Below are positions 54,113 to 62,477 of a stretch of DNA of 64,000 nucleotides, piece by piece; the first letter of the stretch is position 1; each line of letters begins with the position of its first letter. Position numbers and translations under genes: made by a program. The notes beneath the pieces were generated by a model. That model did no database searches. It saw only the letters and a list, made by a program, of their open reading frames with translations, and was not told where the DNA came from. The stretch is from Bradyrhizobium diazoefficiens (GTDB lineage Bacteria > Pseudomonadota > Alphaproteobacteria > Rhizobiales > Xanthobacteraceae): contig NZ_CP067102.1 in the NCBI RefSeq assembly GCF_016616885.1, positions 7,964,501 to 8,028,500 on the forward strand. The letters run 5' to 3'.

Positions 54113-54246
54113 GCTAGGGGCGTTCTTCCGCCATTGCCGCGCAGAGCGCAAGTGTAACAAGACTTGATGTCAGGGACTTCTGCCCTCATGGACGTGCGGG
54201 GCCAGCGTGTTTGTGATCGGACACGCGCACCGCTAGATTGGCTGAG

Positions 54247-55557
54247 ATGACCGAGACCGCCGCTTCCGACTTCCGTCCCTCGCAACGACACATCCGCCTG
54301 GACACCATCCTGCGGCTGCGCTGGCTTGCGGTGCTGGGCCAGCTCGCCGCGATCTTCATAGTGGCGCAGGGGCTGGAGTTCGAGGTCGAGATTGTTCCCT
54401 GTGTCAGCATCATCGCTGTTTCGGCGGCGCTCAATCTGGCTCTGCAGACCGTCGCCAACCCGATGCAGCGATTGGAGCCGCTCCAGGCCGCTGGACTGCT
54501 GGCGCTGAATATCGTGGAATTGGCCGGGCTCTTGTTCTTCACCGGTGGATTGCAGAACCCATTTTCGTTCCTGTTCCTCGCGCCCGTCCTGATTTCAGCC
54601 ACCGCGCTGCCGGCCCGACTGACGTTCGCGCTCGGACTTCTGGCGGTGGCCTGCGCCTCGATCCTGTTCTTCTTTCATCTGCCGCTGCCCTGGGATTCCG
54701 AGGATCCCGTGGTGCTGCCGCCGATCTATCTCGTCGGTGTCTGGCTTTCGATCGTGGTCGCGATCGGCGTCACCAGTCTCTACTCGTTCCAGGTGACCGA
54801 GGAGGCGCGCAAGCTTGCCGACGCGCTGGCCGCCACCGAGCTGGTGCTGACGCGCGAGCAGCATCTGACCCAGCTCGACGGCTTGGCCGCAGCCGCCGCG
54901 CATGAGCTCGGCACGCCGCTTGCGACCATCTTTTTGATTTCGCGCGAGCTGGAAAAGACCGTGACGGATCCGGTCTTCGCGGCCGACCTGAAGACGTTGC
55001 GCGAGCAGACGCAGCGCTGCCGCGACATCCTGAGCAAAATCACCCAGCTCTCCTCCACCGGCGCGCCGTTCGATCGCATGAAACTGTCGGAGCTGATCGA
55101 AGAGGTGGTGGCGCCGCACCGCGACTTCGGCGTCGACATCAAGGTGCGGATCGCAGTGGCCGCGACCGCCGAGCCGGTCGGATCACGCAATCCCGCGGTG
55201 CTCTATGGCGTCGGCAACATCATCGAGAATGCCGTCGATTTCGCCAATTCGACGGTCGAGGTCAACGCGTGGTGGAACAATGAGACGATCGAGATCGTGA
55301 TCTCCGACGACGGCCCGGGCATTCCGCCCGATCTCATGAACCGGATCGGCGAGCCTTATTTGTCGCGGCGGCGCAGTCAGGATGCCGGCGGCGGCCTCGG
55401 GCTTGGCGTGTTCATCGCCCGCACGCTGCTTGAACGCACCGGCGCCAAGGTCTCGTTTACCAATCGGACCTTTCCGGAACACGGTGCAGTGGTGCAGATC
55501 GCGTGGCCGAAGAAGCGTTTTGAGGCTATCGAGAGCCTTGAAGAAACAATAGGATAG
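54247..55557 (+). CDS. regS: Redox-sensing histidine kinase RegS (RegB/PrrB family)
   Basis: A 436-aa membrane kinase with six helices (about 25-185). The quinone-binding motif GGLQNPF is at 100-106, directly before FSFLFLAPVL. The H-box His219 is in AAAAHELGTPLAT, and the redox-active Cys258 is in TQRCRDILSK, at the position of RegB Cys265. N-, G1- and G2-boxes are NIIENAVDFA, DDGPGIP and GGGLGLGVFIA. It responds to oxygen/redox state of the quinone pool and phosphorylates RegR, encoded downstream. The start at ATG 54247 is chosen; a TTG at 54238 is possible. Confidence 0.95.
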   Translation: MTETAASDFRPSQRHIRLDTILRLRWLAVLGQLAAIFIVAQGLEFEVEIVPCVSIIAVSAALNLALQTVANPMQRLEPLQAAGLLALNIVELAGLLFFTGGLQNPFSFLFLAPVLISATALPARLTFALGLLAVACASILFFFHLPLPWDSEDPVVLPPIYLVGVWLSIVVAIGVTSLYSFQVTEEARKLADALAATELVLTREQHLTQLDGLAAAAAHELGTPLATIFLISRELEKTVTDPVFAADLKTLREQTQRCRDILSKITQLSSTGAPFDRMKLSELIEEVVAPHRDFGVDIKVRIAVAATAEPVGSRNPAVLYGVGNIIENAVDFANSTVEVNAWWNNETIEIVISDDGPGIPPDLMNRIGEPYLSRRRSQDAGGGLGLGVFIARTLLERTGAKVSFTNRTFPEHGAVVQIAWPKKRFEAIESLEETIG

Positions 55558-55660
55558 TCCGCGACCTTGCGTCGCACGTGAGGGCCGATCGACTATTGGC
55601 GGCCTTGGCACCGCCTGATTGCGACGCCATATGTGGATGCGCAGGAGAGAGGACAAAATC

Positions 55661-56215
55661 TTGAACGCCATCGCCGAACTGAACGAACAGACCGACCGCT
55701 CGCTTCTCATCGTGGAGGACGACAAGCCGTTCCTGGAGCGCCTGTCGCGCGCCATGGAGACGCGCGGCTTTGCGGTGACGTCGTGTGACACGGTCTCGGA
55801 TGGTCTTGCACAGATCGGCAAGTCCGCGCCGGCCTACGCAGTTGTCGATTTGCGCCTTGGTGACGGCAACGGTCTCGACGTCGTCTCCGCGCTGAAGAAG
55901 AAGCGCCCCGAGGCCCGCGCCATCGTGCTGACCGGCTATGGCAACATCGCCACCGCCGTGACCGCAGTGAAGATGGGCGCGATCGATTATCTCTCGAAGC
56001 CCGCGGATGCCGACGACGTCGTTGCAGCATTGCTCTCGACCAGCACGGACAAATCCGAGCTGCCCGCGAACCCGATGTCCGCCGACCGCGTGCGCTGGGA
56101 GCACATCCAGCGCATCTACGAGATGTGCAACCGCAACGTCTCGGAGACGGCGCGCCGCCTCAACATGCACCGCCGCACGCTGCAGCGGATTTTGGCGAAG
56201 CGCGCGCCACGGTAA
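55661..56215 (+). CDS. regR: Redox response regulator RegR (RegA/PrrA family)
   Basis: A 184-aa two-domain regulator. The receiver has the acidic pocket VEDD (19-21), phosphoacceptor Asp63 in VVDLRLGDGNG and the switch Lys in LSKPADADD. The C-terminal Fis-type helix-turn-helix NRNVSETARRLNMHRRTLQRIL is nearly invariant in the family. I start it at TTG 55661 because AGGAGAGAGGAC lies just ahead; this gives the known family length. The ATGs at 55631 and 55637 would add an unconserved extension. In Bradyrhizobium RegR activates fixR-nifA and other anaerobic genes. Confidence 0.95.
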   Translation: MNAIAELNEQTDRSLLIVEDDKPFLERLSRAMETRGFAVTSCDTVSDGLAQIGKSAPAYAVVDLRLGDGNGLDVVSALKKKRPEARAIVLTGYGNIATAVTAVKMGAIDYLSKPADADDVVAALLSTSTDKSELPANPMSADRVRWEHIQRIYEMCNRNVSETARRLNMHRRTLQRILAKRAPR

Positions 56216-56221
56216 CGGCGT

Positions 56222-56310
56222 CGTAGGGTGGGTAGAGCGAAGCGAAACCCACCTTTCTTCGTATCTTGCACCGGAAGTGATGGGTTTCGCTACGCTCTAC
56301 CCATCCTACG
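56222..56310. repeat. 30-bp inverted repeat behind regR
   Basis: Arms 56222-56251 and 56281-56310 pair with two mismatches around a 29-base spacer. The arm core is GTAGGGTGGGTAGAGCGAAG. It starts 7 bases after the regR stop, ends 4 bases before the convergent mmcB gene, and belongs to the repeat family also seen at 38388 and 45211. Confidence 0.88.
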
Positions 56311-56313
56311 GAC

Positions 56314-56805
56314 TCACTCCCAAAAATCCGCGTTCCCCTGCGGATCGACCAGCCGGTTGATCCGCAGCGCTGCCGCCATCCCAAACCGCACCGTCATCTG
56401 CTTGCGCGTCGCCGCGGCAATCTTGTGCTCGGGCGCCTCGCAATGCATGTGCGCGCCATAGGCGTCTGCGATGATCAGGCCGGTACCCTCGGGGAAAATC
56501 TCGCACGGCAGATCCTGCGTGAAGGCGAAGAACAGCCGGTCGCAATGGGCGCGGTATTCGTGCCATTTCTGATCGGCGCGCAAATCCTCCACCGACGATT
56601 TGATCTCGACGATCCAGATCTCGCCGCGCTCGTTCAGCGCCACGAGATCGGCGCGCCGGCCCGACGGCAGCGGCAATTCGCTGATGCAGGAAAAGCCCAA
56701 CGAGCGCAGCAGCCGCGCCGTGCCCCGCGCGATCGCGAGCGCAGTTTCCGACTGGCGACGGTCCAGCGGCGGCACGAGGGCGATGTTGCGGGCGGGGCTG
56801 TCCAT
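56314..56805 (-). CDS. mmcB: MmcB family DNA repair protein
   Basis: A 163-aa nuclease-fold protein. The acidic core ADLVALNERGEIWIVEIKSSVEDLRADQKWHEY contains the D...ExK triad of PD-(D/E)xK nucleases, and RRQSETALAIARGTARLLRSLGF is the N-terminal helix. MmcB is conserved in alphaproteobacteria and is under SOS control in Caulobacter, where it takes part in mitomycin C crosslink repair. The start ATG at 56805 is used; upstream residues are not family-like. It may have no role in the neighbouring regSR operon. Confidence 0.9.
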   Translation of the reverse strand: MDSPARNIALVPPLDRRQSETALAIARGTARLLRSLGFSCISELPLPSGRRADLVALNERGEIWIVEIKSSVEDLRADQKWHEYRAHCDRLFFAFTQDLPCEIFPEGTGLIIADAYGAHMHCEAPEHKIAAATRKQMTVRFGMAAALRINRLVDPQGNADFWE

Positions 56806-56939
56806 GCGGGGGAGATTAGCCGATTCCTCCGCTGTTGTCCTGGCGGAGAGCCAGGACGACATCGGGCACGGAACCTCCCTTCCCCCGCGCACTTATCACG
56901 CAGCCGCCGCACAGGCGGCAGCACCGAGGCCGCTCGCGC

Positions 56940-58613
56940 ATGATCGACGATCTCTGGTACAAGAACGCCATCATCTATTGCCTCGCCGTCGGCACCTATA
57001 TGGATGCCGACGGCGACGGTGTCGGCGATTTCAAGGGGCTGTTGCGGCGGCTCGATTATCTGCACGGCCTTGGCATCACCACGATCTGGCTGATGCCGTT
57101 CCAGACTTCGCCGGGCCGCGACGACGGCTACGACATCGCCGATTATTACAGCGTCGATTCCCGCTACGGCACGCTCGGCGATTTCGTCGAGTTTGCCCAT
57201 GGCTGCAAGCAGCGCGGCATCCGAATCATCATCGACCTCGTCGTCAACCACACCTCCGATCAGCATCACTGGTTCAAGGAGGCGCGCCGCGACAAGAACT
57301 CGCCCTATCGCGACTGGTATGTGTGGTCGGACAAGAAGCCTGATAACGCCAACAAGGGCATGGTGTTTCCGGGCGTGCAGAAATCGACCTGGACGCGGGA
57401 CAAGGAAGCCGGCGCGTACTACTTCCACCGCTTCTACGATTTTCAGCCCGATCTCAACACCTCGAACCCGTTTGTGCAGGCGGAGATTTTGAAGATCATG
57501 GGGTTCTGGATCCAGCTCGGCGTCTCCGGCTTTCGCATGGACGCGGTGCCCTTCATCATCGCGACCAAGGGCGCGAAGGTGAAGACACCGGTCGAGCAAT
57601 ACGACATGCTGCGCGCGTTTCGCGAATTCCTGCAATGGCGCGAGGGCGACGCCATCATCCTGGCCGAAGCCAATGTGTTGCCGAACACGGACATGGACTA
57701 TTTCGGCCGCGATGGCGACCGCATGCACATGATGTTCAATTTCCACGTCAACCAGCACCTGTTCTATGCGCTGGCCGCGAGCGATTCACGCCCGCTGGCG
57801 AAGGCGCTGAAGGCAACAAAGCCGCGGCCGGCCGCGGCGCAATGGGGGCTGTTCCTGCGCAATCATGATGAGCTCGATCTGGGACGGCTGACCAAGGCGC
57901 AGCGCGACACCGTGTTCAAATCGTTCGGCCCCGACAAGGACATGCAGCTCTACGACCGCGGCATTCGCCGCCGCCTTGCACCGATGCTGGGCGGCGATCG
58001 CAGGCGGCTCGAGCTTGCCTACAGCCTGATGTGCACGCTGCCGGGAACGCCTGTGATCCGCTATGGTGACGAGATCGCGATGGGCGACGATCTCTCGCTG
58101 CCGGAACGCAATTGCGCGCGCACGCCGATGCAATGGTCGACCGAGCCGCATGGCGGCTTCACCAAGAGCGACAGGCCGGCCACCCCCGTCATCGACAAGG
58201 GGCCTTACGGCTACCCGCATGTCAACGTCGCAAAGCAGCGGCGTGATCCCAACTCGATGCTTAACTGGACCGAGCGCATTGTCCGCATGCGCAAGGAGGT
58301 GCCCGAGATCGGCTGGGGCGACTTTGCGATCATCCCGACCCGCGATCCCGCCGTGTTCATCATCCGCTATGACTGGCGCAACAATTCCGTGCTGTTCGTG
58401 CATAATCTCGACGAGAAGCCGCGCGAGATCGCGTTTGCAGCGCGGCTGCCCGGCGATGCCGGCGAGCACCTGATCAATTTGCTGGCGGAAGACCACAGCC
58501 ACGCCGATAAGCGCGGCCAGCATCGCATCGTGCTGGAGCCTTATGGATATCGCTGGTACCGGGTCGGCGGGCTGGATTATCTGCTGAAGCGGAGTGACAT
58601 CGAGACGCATTAG
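56940..58613 (+). CDS. GH13 alpha-amylase family protein, trehalose-synthase-like
   Basis: A 557-aa TIM-barrel glycosidase. The four conserved regions are DLVVNH, GFRMDAVP (nucleophile Asp), IILAEANV (acid/base Glu) and FLRNHDEL (transition-state Asp). The N-terminus DDLWYKNAIIYCLAVGTYMDADGDGVGDF and the GDRRRLELAYSLMCTLPGTPVIRYGDEIAMGDDL segment are close to trehalose synthase (maltose alpha-D-glucosyltransferase). The C-terminal domain is short. No maltokinase domain is fused. It converges with another GH13 gene downstream; both probably act on maltose or trehalose-type sugars or glycogen breakdown products. Confidence 0.88.
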   Translation: MIDDLWYKNAIIYCLAVGTYMDADGDGVGDFKGLLRRLDYLHGLGITTIWLMPFQTSPGRDDGYDIADYYSVDSRYGTLGDFVEFAHGCKQRGIRIIIDLVVNHTSDQHHWFKEARRDKNSPYRDWYVWSDKKPDNANKGMVFPGVQKSTWTRDKEAGAYYFHRFYDFQPDLNTSNPFVQAEILKIMGFWIQLGVSGFRMDAVPFIIATKGAKVKTPVEQYDMLRAFREFLQWREGDAIILAEANVLPNTDMDYFGRDGDRMHMMFNFHVNQHLFYALAASDSRPLAKALKATKPRPAAAQWGLFLRNHDELDLGRLTKAQRDTVFKSFGPDKDMQLYDRGIRRRLAPMLGGDRRRLELAYSLMCTLPGTPVIRYGDEIAMGDDLSLPERNCARTPMQWSTEPHGGFTKSDRPATPVIDKGPYGYPHVNVAKQRRDPNSMLNWTERIVRMRKEVPEIGWGDFAIIPTRDPAVFIIRYDWRNNSVLFVHNLDEKPREIAFAARLPGDAGEHLINLLAEDHSHADKRGQHRIVLEPYGYRWYRVGGLDYLLKRSDIETH

Positions 58614-58664
58614 TTTGTTCCGCCGTTTCCACAACCGTCGCGCTGCGCCTGGCGGGGACGACAG

Positions 58665-60269
58665 CTAAGGATGTGGCGGCACGACCACCACGCCCTCATT
58701 TCCACGCAAATCCAGCACGCCCTCCAGCCGTTCGCCCTCGCGATCCAAAACCGTCGACAGCAATATCTCGCTGCCAAACCGGATGGCGCTGGTGGTGACC
58801 GCGATCGGCTCGGGGCCGAGATTGAGCACGACGATGAGTGCCCGACCCTCGGCCTCGCGGCGATAGATCAGGAGATCGGCTTGCGCCGCGATAGGATGGT
58901 AATCGCCAGAGACCAGCGGCGGCGAGGCCTTCCGCAACGCAATCAGCCGCTTGTACAGGCTGAGAATCGAGCGCGTATCGGCGTCGAGATTGACGACGTT
59001 CTCGCGGGTATGATCCTCCGGCAGCGGCAGCCACGCCCTGACCTCCGAGAAGCCGGAGAAGCTGGACGAATCCCACTGCATCGGCGTGCGGCAGCCGTCG
59101 CGCCCCACCCCGATGCCGGGCACGTTCTTCTCGAAGGGATCGCGGACATCCTCGGGCGGAATGGCGAGCTGATGCATGCCGATCTCGTCGCCGTAATAGA
59201 GCGTCGGCGTGCCGCGCAAGGTCAGCAGCAGCATGGCGGCGACGCGCGCCTGCTCGGGCCCGACACGGCTGGCGACGCGCGGGCGATCGTGATTGCCGAG
59301 CACCCAGTTCGGCCAGGCGCCTTTCGGCAGCGCCTTCTCATAGTCTTCGATGATTTTTTCGATCGAGCGCGCACTCCAGAAGGTCGAGAGCAGCGCGAAG
59401 TTGAACGGCATCTGTGCGCCGGTGAGATCGTTGCCGTAATAGGCCATGAGGCGATGCAGCGGCAGATAGACCTCGCCGATCAGCACGCGCGCGTCATAGG
59501 CATCGGTGACGCGCCGCATCTCGGCAATGACGTCAAACACCTCCGCCTGGTCGGTGGAGTATTGGGTGAGGATCTTTTCGTTCGGCGGCCGGCCCTCGAC
59601 ATAATGCGGGTTGGGCGGATTGTCGCGAAACTCGGCATCCTTGATCAGGTGCCAGATCACGTCGACGCGAAAGCCGTCGACGCCCTTCTCCAGCCAGAAC
59701 CGCATCACGTCGTAGATCGCGGCGCGGACGTCCGGGTTGCGCCAGTTGAGGTCCGGCTGCTGGGCCAGGAAGGCGTGGTAGTAATATTGACCGGTCGCGG
59801 CATCGACCTGCCACGCGCTGCCGCCGAACTCGGACAGCCAATTGTTCGGCACGCCGCCATCGGGGGCGGGATCGCGCCAGATGTACCAATCACGCTTGGG
59901 ATTGTCGCGCGAAGAGCGGCTCTCGACGAACCAGGGATGCTGGTCGGAGGTGTGGTTCGGGACGAGGTCGAGGATCAGCTTCAGACCATTGTCATGCGCG
60001 GCCGCGAGCAGTGCATCGAAATCCGCCATCGTGCCGAACAGTGGATCGATGCCGGTATAGTCGGAGATGTCGTAGCCGAAATCGGCCATCGGCGAGGGGA
60101 AGATCGGCGACAGCCAGATCGCGTCGACGCCGAGCGATTTCACGTAAGGCAGCCGCCGTAAAATGCCGGCGAGATCGCCGACGCCGTCGCCGTCACTGTC
60201 CTGAAACGAGCGCGGATAGATCTGATAGAAGATGCCGTCGCGCCACCAGTTCTCGCCGCCCTGAGCCAT
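58665..60269 (-). CDS. GH13 alpha-glucosidase/oligo-1,6-glucosidase family protein
   Basis: A 534-aa cytoplasmic glycosidase. The conserved regions are DLVPNH, GFRVDVIWH (nucleophile), VLIGEVYLP (acid/base) and WVLGNHDRPRVAS. The DGDGVGDLAGI calcium-loop segment and GTPTLYYGDEIGM are typical. The sequence type matches alpha-glucosidases and oligo-1,6-glucosidases (AglA-like of rhizobia). It lies tail to tail with the trehalose-synthase-like gene and is read divergently from the MBL-fold gene. No regulator or permease gene of the alpha-glucoside system is present. Confidence 0.9.
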   Translation of the reverse strand: MAQGGENWWRDGIFYQIYPRSFQDSDGDGVGDLAGILRRLPYVKSLGVDAIWLSPIFPSPMADFGYDISDYTGIDPLFGTMADFDALLAAAHDNGLKLILDLVPNHTSDQHPWFVESRSSRDNPKRDWYIWRDPAPDGGVPNNWLSEFGGSAWQVDAATGQYYYHAFLAQQPDLNWRNPDVRAAIYDVMRFWLEKGVDGFRVDVIWHLIKDAEFRDNPPNPHYVEGRPPNEKILTQYSTDQAEVFDVIAEMRRVTDAYDARVLIGEVYLPLHRLMAYYGNDLTGAQMPFNFALLSTFWSARSIEKIIEDYEKALPKGAWPNWVLGNHDRPRVASRVGPEQARVAAMLLLTLRGTPTLYYGDEIGMHQLAIPPEDVRDPFEKNVPGIGVGRDGCRTPMQWDSSSFSGFSEVRAWLPLPEDHTRENVVNLDADTRSILSLYKRLIALRKASPPLVSGDYHPIAAQADLLIYRREAEGRALIVVLNLGPEPIAVTTSAIRFGSEILLSTVLDREGERLEGVLDLRGNEGVVVVPPHP

Positions 60270-60440
60270 GTCGGAAAACCCACCCTGGAATATGCCTTGC
60301 GCGAGAGAACGCGGAAGCAGCGCCCCGGTTCAAACAGCCACGCGAATTGGGACGGCCGTGTGACGGCCGGCGCGGTTGTTCCGCAGCCAGGCCACGACTT
60401 TTTTGCTTGGCGGCGCAGCAAAAATCAGCATTGTGAGCCC

Positions 60441-61133
60441 ATGACCGAGCAAAACGACACCCGGGAATCCTCGCAAGGATCCGCGCAAGCCAAGGCCGGC
60501 GCGATCATCGTCCCCGTGACGCTGTTCGAGCAGAACTGCACCATCATCTGGGACGAGCCCGGCAAGAAGGCCGTCGTGATCGACCCCGGCGGCGACGTGC
60601 CGAAGATTCTTGAGGCGATCAAGCAGGCCGGCGTCACCGTCGAGAAAATCTGGCTGACCCACGGCCATATCGACCATGTCGGCGGCGCGGCCGAATTGCG
60701 CGATGCGCTGAAGGTGCCGATCGAGGGCCCGCACGTCGCAGACAAATATCTGCTCGACAACGTGGTCGAGAGCGGCGCGCGCTTCGGCATGACGGGGGTG
60801 CGCAATTTCGAGCCGGACCGCTGGCTCGACGAAGGCGACACCGTGTCGATCGGCGGCCTGACGTTCGACATTTTCCATTGCCCCGGCCACTCGCCGGGCA
60901 GCGTGGTGTTCTTCAACAAGGACCTGCGTTTTGCCCATGTCGGCGACGTGCTGTTTGCCGGCTCGGTCGGGCGCACCGACTTGCCCGGCGGCAGTCACGC
61001 CACGTTGATCAATTCGATCGTGACAAAACTGCTGCCGCTCGGCGACGATGTCGGCTTCATCTGCGGCCATGGTGCCGGCTCGAGCATCGGCCAGGAGCGG
61101 ATGACCAATCCGTTCATCACCGGCGAGACGTAA
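60441..61133 (+). CDS. MBL-fold hydrolase (glyoxalase II-like)
   Basis: A 230-aa metallo-beta-lactamase-fold protein. The metal-binding motif is LTHGHIDHVGGAA, with further ligands His in HCPGHSPGSVVF, Asp in AHVGDVLFAGSVGRTD and His in FICGHGAG. SVGRTDLPGG is the feature of the YcbL-like glyoxalase II group, and the length fits. It likely hydrolyses a thioester such as S-lactoylglutathione or has a related role. The ATG at 60441 gives a 20-residue extension before the fold begins. Confidence 0.9.
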   Translation: MTEQNDTRESSQGSAQAKAGAIIVPVTLFEQNCTIIWDEPGKKAVVIDPGGDVPKILEAIKQAGVTVEKIWLTHGHIDHVGGAAELRDALKVPIEGPHVADKYLLDNVVESGARFGMTGVRNFEPDRWLDEGDTVSIGGLTFDIFHCPGHSPGSVVFFNKDLRFAHVGDVLFAGSVGRTDLPGGSHATLINSIVTKLLPLGDDVGFICGHGAGSSIGQERMTNPFITGET

Positions 61134-61167
61134 AGCGCGCGGGCGGCGTGATCCGGGACGACAGGAC

Positions 61168-62364
61168 CTACTTCATCAATCCCGCGGCGGTCAGCGCACG
61201 GGTGATGATCTGGCCGAGATCGAAGCCGCGGGCCTGCTCGGGCTTCGGCTCGGCCGATTCCTGGGCGACCGCGGCGCGGATCGAGCGGGCGAGGTGCGGG
61301 GCGGGCGAGCGCGCGGGCACTGCTTTTGCCTCCACCTTCTTCCTGGTCGCGTCCGGAATCCATCCGGTGAGACCGAAGAACTTTGCGATGTGGTAGGAGG
61401 ACGAAATACCGGCCTCGATCAGGAACGCGCCTTCGACGCCGTAGCGCTGATCGTTGTCGGCGAGCCCCAGCGGCGTGCCGTGCGCCATGCCGGTGATGGC
61501 GTAGGATTCGACCAGCGTCTCGCCGTCCTTGTTCCACCAGGCCTGGCGCGGATAGCCGTCGACATTGGTCTCGGCCATCGGCGTCATCGGCAGATCGTGC
61601 AAATCGAGCCACTGCTTGACGATCTCGTTGGCATTGCCGGGATTGACGGTGCGGTCGGCGCCGCCGTGCCACACCGAGATTTTTGGCCAGGGCCCGCGAT
61701 GATTGGAAGCCCGCCGCACGAGATCGCCGAGCTCGCGCTCGGGCCGCGCCGGCGAATGAAACATGCCGTCCAGCGCCTCGCGTAAATTCGACGCGATGCC
61801 GTAAGGAAGTCCGGCGATGATCGCGCCGGCCTCGAACACTTCCGGATAAGTCGCGAGCATCACCGAGGCCATGCCGCCGCCGGCGGACAGGCCGGTGATG
61901 AAGACGCGCCTGGGATCGATGCGATGCGTCTGCACCATATGCGCGACCATCTCGCGAATCGAACGCGCCTCGCCGCTGTCGCGCGCTGTGTCTTCCGGAT
62001 TGAACCAGTTGAAGCAGGTGTTGCCGTTGTTGATGCGCTGCTGCTCGGGCATCACCAGCGCAAAGCCGTAGTGCCGCGCGAGTGTCGACCAGCCCGCGCC
62101 GAGATCGTAGGCCGCAGCCGTCTGGCCGCAGCCATGCAGCACGACAACGAGCGCGCGCGGCTTCTGCAATTGCGCCGGCACGAACGCATACATGCGCAGA
62201 TTGCCGGGATTATCGCCGAAGCCTGTGACTTCCTCCAGCGGACTGGAGGCATCAGCGCTCGCGCCAAAGTCGGGCAAGCGGAGACCATCCATCTTCGGCA
62301 GATGTCTCAAGAGGTCGACATTACGGGCAAGCGACACGGCAAATTCCTGGTGGGCGGCTTTCAA
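61168..62364 (-). CDS. PHB-depolymerase-family esterase (LpqC-like)
   Basis: A 398-aa alpha/beta hydrolase. The oxyanion region is LVVVLHGCGQTAAAYD, the nucleophile Ser is in FITGLSAGGGMAS, the Asp is in VWHGGADRTVNPGNANE, and the His is in ITGMAHGTPLG. It matches the catalytic domain of extracellular PHB depolymerases and feruloyl esterase-like proteins, but there is no clear signal peptide. The starts TTG 62364 and ATG 62292 (MDGLRLPDF) are both possible. The C-terminal 65 residues are basic and low complexity. The stop is close to the MBL gene (convergent). Confidence 0.85.
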   Translation of the reverse strand: MKAAHQEFAVSLARNVDLLRHLPKMDGLRLPDFGASADASSPLEEVTGFGDNPGNLRMYAFVPAQLQKPRALVVVLHGCGQTAAAYDLGAGWSTLARHYGFALVMPEQQRINNGNTCFNWFNPEDTARDSGEARSIREMVAHMVQTHRIDPRRVFITGLSAGGGMASVMLATYPEVFEAGAIIAGLPYGIASNLREALDGMFHSPARPERELGDLVRRASNHRGPWPKISVWHGGADRTVNPGNANEIVKQWLDLHDLPMTPMAETNVDGYPRQAWWNKDGETLVESYAITGMAHGTPLGLADNDQRYGVEGAFLIEAGISSSYHIAKFFGLTGWIPDATRKKVEAKAVPARSPAPHLARSIRAAVAQESAEPKPEQARGFDLGQIITRALTAAGLMK

Positions 62365-62477
62365 CGTTTACCCAGACCAGATAGTTGCTGCAGTGCAAAA
62401 TGAAAAGGCCGTGTGCTGTCGATTACCCCTGGATCACGCAGAATCCAGCAGGAATCCGCATGAATTAACCGAATGCC

